From Larus michahellis (lineage: Eukaryota > Chordata > Aves > Charadriiformes > Laridae), in the NCBI RefSeq assembly GCF_964199755.1, contig NC_133899.1:24965446-25029445 (forward strand): a stretch of 64,000 nt of DNA, read 5' to 3'. Position numbers and translations under genes: made by a program. Under the pieces are notes generated by a model, which worked only from the letters and a program-made list of their open reading frames with translations, was not told the DNA's origin and searched no databases. Positions 1 through 39,100 of the stretch are shown piece by piece; the stretch's first letter is position 1, and each line of letters starts with the position of its first letter.

Positions 1-16344
<16,344 letters not shown>

Positions 16345-17970
16345 GGATGCTCCCGGAGCCGGCTGCCTCTTCTCGGGATGAGAGGAGCCAGCTCGTTCCT
16401 TCCCGCGGGACGAGGCCGGCCACCAAGCCACCGGGTCCCTGCTCGGCCACCGGCCGGAGACGGGGAGGCAAAATGGGAAGGAAGACCCTGGCTTTTGGCC
16501 GTCTCTGATCTCCACCCTCCTGCGCTGTCCTGTGTGTGTGCGCGCTTTGCTGTTTAGCTCTTTTTGGCTGATGAAGTACCTAGGTAGCCTGAGATGTTCC
16601 TCTGTGTCCGCTTTTAGTTTTTGGTTTTGTCAATTTGAGTTGGGGTGTGGGGTTGGGGGGGGGGATGGCAGTTTCATCTCATTCGGCAGAGCGCTTTCCC
16701 CTCCCGTGGGGCTGGCCGGAGGGACCCCCCCGCCACGGGAAAGCTTTCGCCCACGCCAGCCCCGTTATTTTGCAGGATATTTCTTTCCCTTGTGGCCTTT
16801 CTTGCAGAGCGCCCTCGGTCACATGTAGAGGTGGGTCCTGGATTACCAGTCAGTCTCCGTGTCCTTACCAAAATGCCCGACCCTCTCCCTTGTTTCCCCC
16901 CGAAGCATTTCTGTGGGGCGCAGCGGTGGGGCAGGGCAGGGGACCACCCTGTCCCCGGGTGCTCTGGGTGCTGGCGGGCCCTCGGTCTGGCACCGAGCTC
17001 TCCCCGGCGCCGGCACGCGCGCCACAGCCATACGCTGGAGAGCCCTTGCCTGGCTCTTCGGAGATTAGCATTTATTTTTTTATAGTTGCCGTGTAAAGCC
17101 TAGCCTTAAATACTACCTGATAGTGTCCTTCCGTTCACAGGAGAATTCGTTCTGCAGCGAGGGTCTGACGGGGAACCCGGGCTTGGGGATGGGGATGAGG
17201 ATGGGAATGAGGATGGGGACGAAGAAGAGCTGGCCACAGTCCTGCCACGCACTCAGGAATCCGTGCCTGCTGCCCTGCGGCTGGCAGCGGTCCCCCCTCA
17301 GCCTCCGCTCCCTACCCCGACTTTCTGGTAATCCGGAGGCAGGAGAGGAGCGGGAGGTGGTGGGCGCCGTGCCCGGTGCCAGCCCCCGTTCCCGTGCCGA
17401 GGGCGCCTGCATGTGCATGTCCCCAAAGCTTGGCTTTTCGGTCCCCTCGCAGTCCCCTGGGCTCGGGGAGACAGCGGTGTCGTTGCCGGCTGGGCGCCAG
17501 CCTGACCGGAGAGCTGCGTCTCATCCAACCGGGGCCGGGGGGAGCGACGGGAATACCGGTCCGGCAGAAAGACCAGTGTAAATAGGCCATTCCCTTCCAG
17601 CGTGCCCTCCTCTAGGACGGTCCACTCGTTCCCTTGTTGCTCTAGTATTAATTTTACCTAATTTATTGGATGGGTGCTATCTCGTTGACTCACACCGAGG
17701 AGTTTCTCTCCGCTGCAGGAGAGCCGTGTTGCAGGACAACGCCGAGCAGCTCCTCGGTGAATTCCTGACGAGCCCCCGTGGCCGGCTCACCCGGGGCTCC
17801 TCTCTCAGCCGTTACCCCCCGGTTCTTTAGGATGTTCATGGTGCTTATTAGACCCCCAGTGATTGTAAGACGTCGCCCCCCCTGTACCGCGATGATAGCT
17901 GCATACAGCCGCTGTACTGAAGAGAAGTGTCATGTTTGCTGTTCTAATAAAGGACTTTTATGAGAGAAAG
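16345..17970 (+). other. TRIM9: TRIM9 3' untranslated region
   Basis: This stretch runs from the TRIM9 stop to just past the first clear AATAAA, which is followed by no other gene until PYGL. It is GC-rich at first and becomes more AT-rich near 17050-17110 and 17640-17670. The exact cleavage point is inferred. Confidence 0.7.
17946..17951 (+). terminator. TRIM9 polyadenylation signal
   Basis: AATAAA in the context gttctAATAAAggac, about 1.6 kb after the stop. It is the first canonical signal I saw downstream of the TRIM9 stop, and a T-rich stretch follows it. Confidence 0.7.
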
Positions 17971-19939
17971 GCAGAGCTTCCCGGAGCATCTCTGCACCGA
18001 CACAGCCCCTGGCTTTGGTTCCCATCTCGTCCCCCCGGCTGTGAGTCACTGCACCATGCTGCGTGTCCCTCACTGTCATCATCGGGAGACGGCGGCAGAG
18101 AACGGACAGAACTCGGTTCATGGGAGGGGGGGCGAGCACGGGAGCCAGATGAAACCCAGGGCTGTGGCAGCACCATGAGATGACTGGGGCGGGTGGGGGG
18201 GAGAAGCCCATGGCACCTTGTCCCCTTCCCTGGCAGCGCCCCAGCAGCCCCTCATCCTACCCAGCCTCTTCCTGACCTTTTCCCTTCCTGAGCAAATCCC
18301 GCTGCCCTTCTTTATGTGCAGGGGGAGCGGCAGCAATTCTCGGCTCCCAGGGTGGGCGCTGAGCTGGGACAGCGGGAGAGGGGGCAGCTCCCTGCTTCGG
18401 TGCCCCACAGCCACATGGGGGTCCCCGCTCCGCCTGCAGCCATCAGCAGGGGAGTTTTGGGGGGCCGAGGGAAGTTCCTGGGTGCCGAGGAGCCAGGATG
18501 GAAGGAAGGAAGGAGGAATTTCCTAGGCTGGATACAGAGCAGCGTCTCCCCGGGGAGGGGGAGCGGAAAGCTGCTGCATCCAGCCAAGCGCAGCCACCCC
18601 AACACCCCCCGGGGCCCGGGGCCCCAGGATGGTGGCGAGAACCAGGTGGGGAAGGGATAAAAGGATAAAAATCAGGAGATGTCCAGAAGTGAAAGAGCCC
18701 GGCGTGGTTGTGATGCGGCGCTGGCAACATTCAAAATCCCTTGGGGCCGGGAGGGGGGGGGTGTCTTTCTTCCAGAAATAAGGGCAGACCTTAAGGGATG
18801 AGCAGTGTTGGGACCATTTCCAAAGGAAAGGCAGGGACAGTTCTCCCAGGGGCCTGGGAAAGGGCTCGCTGTTGGGGCGTTAGTGCCCGCTCTGCCTTTT
18901 CTTGGGAGAGGTTTTGCAATGTGAGGCCTCTGAGCTCCAGCCCAGGGATAGAGAAAAGCCGCTAATGCGTTGTGTTAAGTGTGTTCACGTCTCCCCCGGG
19001 AGAGGGAAATGGCATCCTCCCTGCAGCATGTAAACCCCGGCCTGTAAGTCACGCATGCAGCGGCGGAGGGGGGGAACAACCCAGGGCCAGAGGACACCCC
19101 CACACACCAACCCACCGCCCGGGGGCGAGGGCAGAGCCGCTCGCCAGCTGCATCCCTGCTCCCGCTTCCAAGGGATCGGTGCCGGAGGTGGCTCCCGGCT
19201 GCCCAACCCCCCCCCCCGCCCCCCATCTCCGGGGCTCTGCCCCGCACTTGGCAGCTCTTTGCGTGGCACCATTTGCACAGCGGCAATTTCCGCCCGCGGT
19301 GGATGGAGGGCAGGACCGGGACATGAAATACCTGCTCTCGGCACCCACTCTGCTCTCTCTGGCATCTACCGGCATGAAACCATGCCCAGGCTGCCACCCA
19401 GACGACAATTCTTCAATCTGCCCTGGGAAAAATTGGGAAAATGGGTCGAATTCCTTTCTTTTCCCCCCCTCCCCACGTTGCTCATGTGCAGTTTGGGATG
19501 GTTCCTCAGCCTCTGGGGAGCGGCTGCAGCCCTTCGCCGGGACCCGGCTCAGCCCGCAGCCTCCTGCCCCTGGGTCCCAGCTGCGGGGACACTCGGGGTG
19601 GCCGGGTCAAGCCAGTGGCCCAGCCAGCCCGCAAGGCCAGCAGTCGGGTCAAGTTGGCTTGCTCTTGGGCTGCGTGTGGTTCAGGTTTACGGAACGGGGC
19701 AGGAAAAACGCGGGAGGCTGGGAAGCCTGCGCAGGCATGGCTGGAGGAAGAGGAAGAGGTGTTGCGTTGTGTGCTTCGGCTGTTCTTGCCCTCCGGAGGA
19801 ACCGGGAGCCAGGCAGGACTCCGCAGGGCAGGCAGCCACCGAGCCCTGCCCGCCGTGGGCGGAAGGGATCCCACGCCATTTCCAGAGGGATCGCGGAGCG
19901 GGCAGAGAAAGGTGAGGAGGCGACAGGAGAGGGGAGATG
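17971..19939. other. TRIM9-PYGL intergenic region, first part
   Basis: About 2 kb of GC-rich sequence after the TRIM9 poly(A) site. No exon, RNA gene or interspersed repeat was recognised. Two long overlapping open frames from about 18970 onward reflect high GC and lack family-like sequence. Confidence 0.7.
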
Positions 19940-20530
19940 GCTGCAGGGGAGGGGCTACAGAGGAAGGGGTGCAGGGGAAGGGGTGCAAGGGAAAGGGGGG
20001 GTGCAAGGAAAAGGGGGTGCAAGGGAAAGGAGGGCACAGAGGGTGTGCAAGGGAAGGGGGTGCAAAAGAAAGGGGGATGCAGAAGGGGTGCGAGGGAAAG
20101 GGGGGGTACATAGGGGGTGTGAGGGAAGGGGGTGCAAGGGAAAGGGGGGTGCAAAGGGGTGCAAGGGAAAAGGGGGTGCAAGGGAAAGGAGGGTACAGAG
20201 GGGGTGCAAAGGAAAGAGGGGTGCAAGGGAAGGGGGGTGCAAAAGAAAGGGGGGTGCAGAAGGGGTGCGAGGGAAGGGGGTGCAAAGGAAAGGGGGATGC
20301 AGAAGGGGTGCAAGGGAAGGGGGTGCAAGGGAAAGAAGGGTACGGAGGGGGTGAAAGGGAAAGGGGTGCAAAGGAAAGGGGGGTGGAAGGGAAGGGGGGG
20401 TGCAGAAGGGGTGGAAGGGAAGGGGGGGTGCAGAAGGGGTGCAAGGGAAGGGTTGCAAAGGAAAGGGGGGTGCAAGGGAAGGGGTGCAAAGGAAAGGGGG
20501 GTGCAAGGGAAGGGGGGGAGGGGGGGGTGC
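19940..20530. repeat. Purine-rich minisatellite (gggtgcaagggaaagg type)
   Basis: About 590 bp of imperfect tandem copies of a 16-20 bp unit whose variants are gggtgcaagggaaagg, gggtgcaaaggaaagg and gggtgcagaagg. The + strand is almost entirely purine except for the TGC of each unit. Open frames of several hundred codons across it are a by-product of the repeat. Confidence 0.92.
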
Positions 20531-20559
20531 AGGGCAGCAGCCGGGCGGGGGTGAGATCC

Positions 20560-20760
20560 TGACACTTTCCGCCTGGGCCGTGGGAGCGGCATTTCCCTCC
20601 GTGCCCGGCGGGGGGGGGGTCCTTGCGCGGCGCCCGGCACGGCCCGGGGCGGGGCCCTGCGGGGGCGGCTCCGCGCTCCCCCCGCCGCCACCGCCCCAGA
20701 AATGCCGGGTGGGGGGGGTGGCCCCTCCCGAGACCGCTCCGCCCCGTCCGGTGCAGGTGC
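20560..20760. promoter_or_regulatory. CpG-rich segment between the two minisatellites
   Basis: Dense CG dinucleotides and GC-boxes (ggggcggggcc at about 20649) with no repeat structure. It could be a distal or alternative PYGL promoter; no transcript evidence is visible. Confidence 0.4.
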
Positions 20761-20869
20761 TCCTGGTGGGGGGGAAAGACCCGTGCTCGCCCCCCGGCTT
20801 CCTGTGCAAACTCAGGGTAGGCCCCCCCCCACCACCCCCCCCAACTTTTGCCACGGGGTGGGGGTCCCC

Positions 20870-21770
20870 AGGGCACCCCCCCTTTGTACCTTCCTGGGAC
20901 CTTCCCGCTTTGTCCTTCCCCTTTGCGCACCCCCGGGTGGCTTTTCCCAGGGTGCCCCCCTCTTTGTACCCGCCCCTCTGTGCACCCCCCGGGGTGGCGG
21001 TCCCCAGGATACCCCCTCTTTCTCCCCCCCCACCTCTTTTGTGCATCGCCGGGTAGCGGTCCCCGGGGTAGCCCCCCTTGGTACCCACCCCTTTGTGCAT
21101 GCCCGGGGTGGAAGTCCTCAGGGTACCCCCTTTGCACCTTCCTGGGGTCTCCCCACTTTGTACCCCCCCCCCCCGCCTTTTGCATGCCCCTCTGTGCATC
21201 CCTGGGGGTGGGGGTCCTCAGGGTACTCCCCTCTTTGTACCCTCCCCGAGGCGTGTGCATCCCCAAGGCGGTTGTCCCCAGGACACCCTCCCCCTTGTCG
21301 CACCCACGGCTGACGGCCCCCGGGGTACCCCCTTTGCACCTTCCTGGAGTCTCTCCGCTCTGTAGCCCCCTTGTCGCGCCCCCGGGTGGCGGTCCCCGGG
21401 ACACCCCCCCTTTTCTACCCTTCCCTTGTCGCAGCCCCGGGTGGCGGTCCCCGGGACACCCCCCCCCGCCCCCCCTTGTCGCGCCCCCGGGTGGCGGTCC
21501 CCGGGGCACACCCCCCCCTTTCTACCCCACCTTGTCGCAGCCCCGGGTGGCAGTCCCCGGGGCACACACCCCCCCTCCCCTTGTCGCGCCCCCGGGTGGC
21601 GGTCCCCGGGGCACACCCCCCCCTTTCTACCCCACCTTGTCGCAGCCCCGGGTGGCAGTCCCCGGGGCACACACCCCCCCTCCCCTTGTCGCGCCCCCGG
21701 GTGGCGGTCCCCGGGGCACCCCGCCTTGTCGTAGCCCCGGGTGGCAGTCCCTGGGACGCCGCCTCGGACA
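20870..21770. repeat. GC-rich minisatellite with ~50-bp unit and 105-bp higher-order period
   Basis: Degenerate copies of a unit containing cccccgggtggcggtccccgg and a CTTTGT or CTTGTCGC block fill this span. From 21481 the array turns regular: the block starting gcgcccccgggtggcggtcc recurs at 21481, 21586 and 21691, an exact 105-bp step, and the first two 105-bp copies appear identical. The copies become more diverged toward 20870. Confidence 0.9.
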
Positions 21771-21774
21771 CCCC

Positions 21775-21996
21775 CCCCGCTTCCCCCCGCCGGGTGACGG
21801 GACTCCGCTCCCGCCCCACGCGTGGGCGGCCCCTCCGCGTCCCCTCCCCGTCCCGCCGGTAGCTCGGCCCCGGGGCGGAGGCGGAACCCGGTGCCCATCC
21901 CCGCCGCGGCGGTCTCTGTGCGTGTGTGTGTGCGTGTGCGTGTGTGTGTGTGTGTGTGTCCCACCCCGTCCCCGTGTGCCCTGCAGCCCCGCCGCG
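21775..21996 (+). promoter_or_regulatory. PYGL: PYGL proximal promoter and 5' UTR
   Basis: CpG-rich stretch directly before the PYGL start codon. It contains a perfect EGR-type site GCGTGGGCG at 21820-21828 inside a near-palindrome, several CCGCCC/GGGGCGG boxes and a (GT)n run at about 21922-21959. No TATA box is visible. The transcription start cannot be placed. Confidence 0.6.
21922..21959. repeat. (GT)n microsatellite in the PYGL 5' region
   Basis: Alternating GT with a few GC interruptions (gtgcgtgtgcgtgtgtgtgt), ending about 38 bp before the start codon. Confidence 0.9.
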
Positions 21997-34949
<12,953 letters not shown>

Positions 34950-35150
34950 GGACATGGAGCTGGGGGCCGTGGGCACGTGCGCTGTAAAATTGTCTCTGCT
35001 GTCTAGTCTCTGTGTTGCTGCCGCTGGCTTTCCTACGGATGGGGAAGGGGGGGGATTTTTGTAACGTAAGTGTCATTTGGAAAGCGAAAACACATCGCCC
35101 AGTTGCTTGCATAGGTGCTAAAAATAAAAGTGCCCTTGGGGGCCAAAGGG
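34950..35150 (+). other. PYGL: PYGL 3' untranslated region
   Basis: Short 3' UTR from the stop to about 20 bp after the first AATAAA. The cleavage point is inferred. Confidence 0.65.
35123..35128 (+). terminator. PYGL polyadenylation signal
   Basis: AATAAA in gctaaaAATAAAagtg, 174 bp past the stop. A second + strand AATAAA lies at 35651-35656. Confidence 0.7.
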
Positions 35151-35500
35151 CCTAAAATTAGGGCATAAATTTCTCCGCTGACAGAGAAAGAGAGAGGGCG
35201 GGGGGGGAGCTGCTGGGGCTCAGTGCACGACGGTGGGGGGGGAAGCACAGCTGGCCCCAGCTCTCTGAGCCCTGGCGGGCGACGCTGAAGCAGGACTTGG
35301 GGGGGTGCAGCTCTTGCCAGCCCCAAGGCATCAGTGTTTTTGGGGGGGTGGAGTTAAGGGGTGTTTGCAATCAGGCCCGTGTACCCCATCACTGTCCCCT
35401 ACGCCGCTCCTGGCAGGAGCGGCACCCAGCTGGCAGCAGCATCTCTCCCCTGCCCCCTCCCACAGTAACCGGCAGCATCCTCAGCAGGAGGGGGGCGAAT
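35150..35500. other. PYGL-ABHD12B tail-to-tail interval
   Basis: About 350 bp between the predicted poly(A) sites of the two converging genes. GC-rich, with no repeat recognised. Confidence 0.6.
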
Positions 35501-35979
35501 TAGAAAGTTTCTCAGTAGTTTTTATTACGTACAGCAGTAAATTCAGTGCAAGGAGGGGGTTCCCGGGGGGTGGGAGGAGGGAGCGCTCGTGCTTGCTACA
35601 GGCAGCAGCCGCCATCACTTCATCTTCAAGAAGTCTCTGCGACAAGATGCAATAAATCTCACGCTGTATCACTGACCACCCTGTGCTGCTCCAGAGCCTG
35701 ATTTCCCACCCCTGGGCGCGGGTCGGAGCTGGGTACGGAGTGAAGCTGCCTCTCTGCACCCAGGGCAAGGAGGAAGCCAGGGCTGTCCCTGGGGCCACCT
35801 CCCCGTGACCCCCGGGACGAGGGCAGGCGCAGGGCAGCGAGGAGTGACTGGAGCTCAAAAATTGATGCCAGCAACTGCTGCAGGGAAGGGAAGGGACCTG
35901 CATGGTTGCAGCAGGGGAGGATGCACCCAGGGAAGAAGAGGCCAAGGCTCCTTTCGTGCCTCTCCTGTTTCTGCAGCAC
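35500..35979 (-). other. ABHD12B: ABHD12B 3' untranslated region
   Basis: Minus-strand stretch between the ABHD12B stop (35980-35982) and the first minus-strand AATAAA. The end is inferred. Confidence 0.55.
35521..35526 (-). terminator. ABHD12B polyadenylation signal
   Basis: tttatt on the + strand is AATAAA on the minus strand, about 455 bp past the ABHD12B stop codon. Confidence 0.65.
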
Positions 35980-36108
35980 TTACTTGACCAGGATGGGCAG
36001 CTCCGGGTTAAACGAGATGTAGTCGTGGCCCAGGCCCAGCTTTTCGGGAAAGGTAATGAACTTCACCTTGGTTTTGTCCTTGTAGGCGTTGCGTGCGGTT
36101 TCAAAGAG
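35980..36108 (-). CDS. ABHD12B: ABHD12B exon 12, catalytic histidine and stop
   Basis: Acceptor ccacggcag. It encodes [20 protein letters not shown] then GLGHDY (His336) and SPEL-like [10 protein letters not shown], then the stop at 35982-35980. Confidence 0.93.
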   Translation of the reverse strand, partial: LFETARNAYKDKTKVKFITFPEKLGLGHDYISFNPELPILVK

Positions 36109-39100
36109 CTGCCGTGGGGTGGGAGCACGGTTAGGGGCACGCGCAGGGGACCCCAAAACCCCTCCTGGCACCCTGGGGCCGGTCACCCCCTCTCCAGCCA
36201 CTTCAGCCCCCCCGAAAACAGGCTAAACCAGTGCCCGCCCCATTAAAGCCCCCACGGAGTGTGATGGTGGTCCCCACCTTGCGACCCAGGTGCGGAGGCA
36301 GCACGGCATCATCTTCGGCGTGCAGGATGAGGAGGGGGCAGGCCAGCACCTTCACACTGCAGGCAGCAAGCGCAGCACCCAGGAGTCACCCTAGAGCCCA
36401 CGGACCCACAGGAGCCTCCCTAGGTGCTGCTAAACCCCTCCCCCCCCAGCAACCCTGACCCCTCCCAGGCACTGCCCGGCAGTAGCTAAGGGCAGTTCAG
36501 CTCCGAGCACCCTAATAAACACCCACCCCAGGGTGCTCAGGCTTCAACAGCACCCGTGAACCAGGTGGTTTTTAGCAAAGGGACCCACAAAGAGAGAGGG
36601 GAGAAGGACCCGGCCCCCACAGCGTGTGTATGCGGCAATGCGGGGCGGGGGTGGGGGGGACTTGGAGGGCTCAAAAAAAAAAAAAAAATCGGATGTTGGC
36701 TTGTGGGCTTTGCTCAATAGTAATATTGATGTGTGAAGTTACGCAAATAAAAAGCCACTCAAAGCATGAGTAAGTTTGGGCAAACACAGATACCAGGGCA
36801 GGGGCTGGGTGGTGGGACGTGTCCAAACCCCCTCCCCCTCCCTTCCTCCTGGGCCAGGGGGTCCCAGCACTGGTCCCAGCATCAGCCCTGCGGGGCCGGC
36901 TGCGTCCCTTCCCTCCGGCCACTCACTTCTCGTCGCTGGCGAAGAACATGTCGCCCAGGGCTAACGAGTCCAGGATGAAGTAGCCGAAACCCGGGAACTG
37001 GCGGTAGATCTGCCAGGGCGAGAGTTGAGGGGGAGGTTGCTCAAGTTGTGGCTTTGATTGATGCACTTTTCCCCTGCCGGGGGATGGGGAGCCCTGGGAC
37101 GCCAGGGCTGCCACCGCTGCGGGGGACACAGGGGGGACCCTGTGTACGGAGCCCCTGGGCTCACCGTGGTGATGGGGATGTGGGCGGCCGCCTCGCGGAT
37201 GTTGGTGTAGGGCGACTCCAGGACGACAGCATCAACCTGGACCCCTGAGGGCAGAGCCGGGTGGGAGCAGGCTCGGGGCGGGGGGGCGGACGGGACTGTC
37301 CCCCTCCCCGGGCTGCTGCCACTCTCCCGTCCCAGGCAGTAGCCATGAGGCCAGGATGCCCATGACGGAGAATGGGGACGGCCACTCGTCCCCGCCGTGG
37401 GGGCCAAGCCCGATGCTCGAGCAGAGAGTGAGGGGGCTCCCCAGCTCTTCTGCGGCCCCCCCGAAATCTGTCCCGAGATGTTCAGAGCCCTGGGGGCGGG
37501 GGGGACACACACCGCGTTGTGGCCAACCCTTACCTCGCTCCTCCTGCAGTTTCCTTGCCGTGTTCGTGGCAATCCTGTGAGAAGAGAGGTGACAACGAGG
37601 GGGAGCGGCCGCGATGCCCCAGTGGGGTGCACAGCACCCTCACCCCCCCTTCCCTGCTGGGTTTTGTTTTGCAGGTGCCTCCCCCAAGGAGCCGGTCCAA
37701 CTCCTTGGTCCATCCCCCGGTGGCACCGGTGTGGCAGCAGTGTCACAGCCCGGGGACAGGCTGTGGGCTTTGGTGTCAGTGTCACCCACCCTCGTCACCC
37801 GGCCCCGCGCCTACCCTGTCCCCAAGGAGTGTCCCCAGAAGAGGATGCTGCTGTTCCCGCTCCGTGCTTTGGCCCAGTCGTAGAGCGCCAGGACGTCCGT
37901 GGTGAAGCCGCTCTCCGTGGGGTGCCCGCTGGAGTCCCCATAGCCTGCGGGGGACACGGCTCGGTGTCATGACCCCGGGGGTACGACAGCCCCAGGGGAG
38001 GGTCACTCAGCGAGAGGCAGGAGGTGACTTTACCTCTGTAGTCGAGCGCTAGGATGTGGAAGTCAGCAGCCCCCATCGTCTGTCAGAGGAGCGGCACCGC
38101 TTTATGTCCTGGGATGTGGGGGGAGACCCCCAACACCTCCCAGCGTGGCCGGCTTTGCTCTGCCCGGGGGAATCCCTCTTGGGTCCCCGGAGCCAGCGTG
38201 AGCCTTATCCCCAGCAGGTCACCACAGGGGACGGCTTACCTTCAAGAACTGGACACGGTGGCTCGCAGCCCTGATGGGGAAAATGAAGTTAGAGCTCGGG
38301 AAGGGCCCTCAAGGAACCCTCCCCTCCAGCGCCGGCCCAGGCGAGGGACAGGGCCACCTTTTCCCGGGAGGGGAGAGCTGGATGCCCTGGAGTGGGTGGG
38401 TTTTGACATTTCCCTTTAACTCAAAGGGATTTTTCCTCCACCCGTGGGGTGGGAAACTGCCGCAGCAGCCCTGGTTCCCCCAGCACCCTGCTGCTGCGCT
38501 GAGTTTGCTAGTTCTCAGCCCACGCAGAGCTGCTGTGCTGGAGCAGCCGCAGCCCTCCCCCCCCCCCCCCCGCATCCTCCCCTGGGAGAGGGCACACACG
38601 TTCTCACGGGTACTCGCCTGGTCCCCCCGTTGCCGTGCAGGTAGATGATCACGGGGTGAGTGTCACCAAGAGCCTCCTCATACCAGCGCTGGTCCTTGCC
38701 CTGCGCCTCGGCCCCTCTGCTGCCCGGCACCGTGTGCCTAGGGGGGTGGGGAGGTCAGAGTGGGGTTACCCGCGGGGGGCGGAATTCACCCAGTTTAGCC
38801 AGGCTGTGCCCACCCGGGATGCCGGGGTGGTCCCGCTCACCAGATGCCGACTGTGACGCCCGGCTCGGTGGGGAGGTACAGGCTGATGGTGTTGTTCAGC
38901 AGCAGCTCCGGCCGCCGAAGGTCCACGAAGAAGGGGAAAGCCACTGACGGAGAAATGTCAGCCATCACACAGGCACCCCATGAACCCACATACCCTGCTG
39001 CTCTTGCACGTTTTTCCAAAGCAACACGTTATTTTTTTGGAAATAATTTGTCTGGAAGCCAAGGGCCGCGCTACGGCCAGCTCGGGGAGCGGGTAGGCGA

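Noticed and set aside
18972-20562. Plus-strand open frames of 460 and 373 codons ending in KGKGGAR-type repeats
   Set aside because: The second half is the purine minisatellite and the first half shows no domain. They lie in GC-rich intergenic DNA with few chance stops.
19506-21509. A 667-codon minus-strand open frame, with a 414-codon companion frame
   Set aside because: It crosses two minisatellites and encodes only repeats of simple Pro/Phe/Cys-rich units. The open frame follows from a repeat unit without stops, not from selection.
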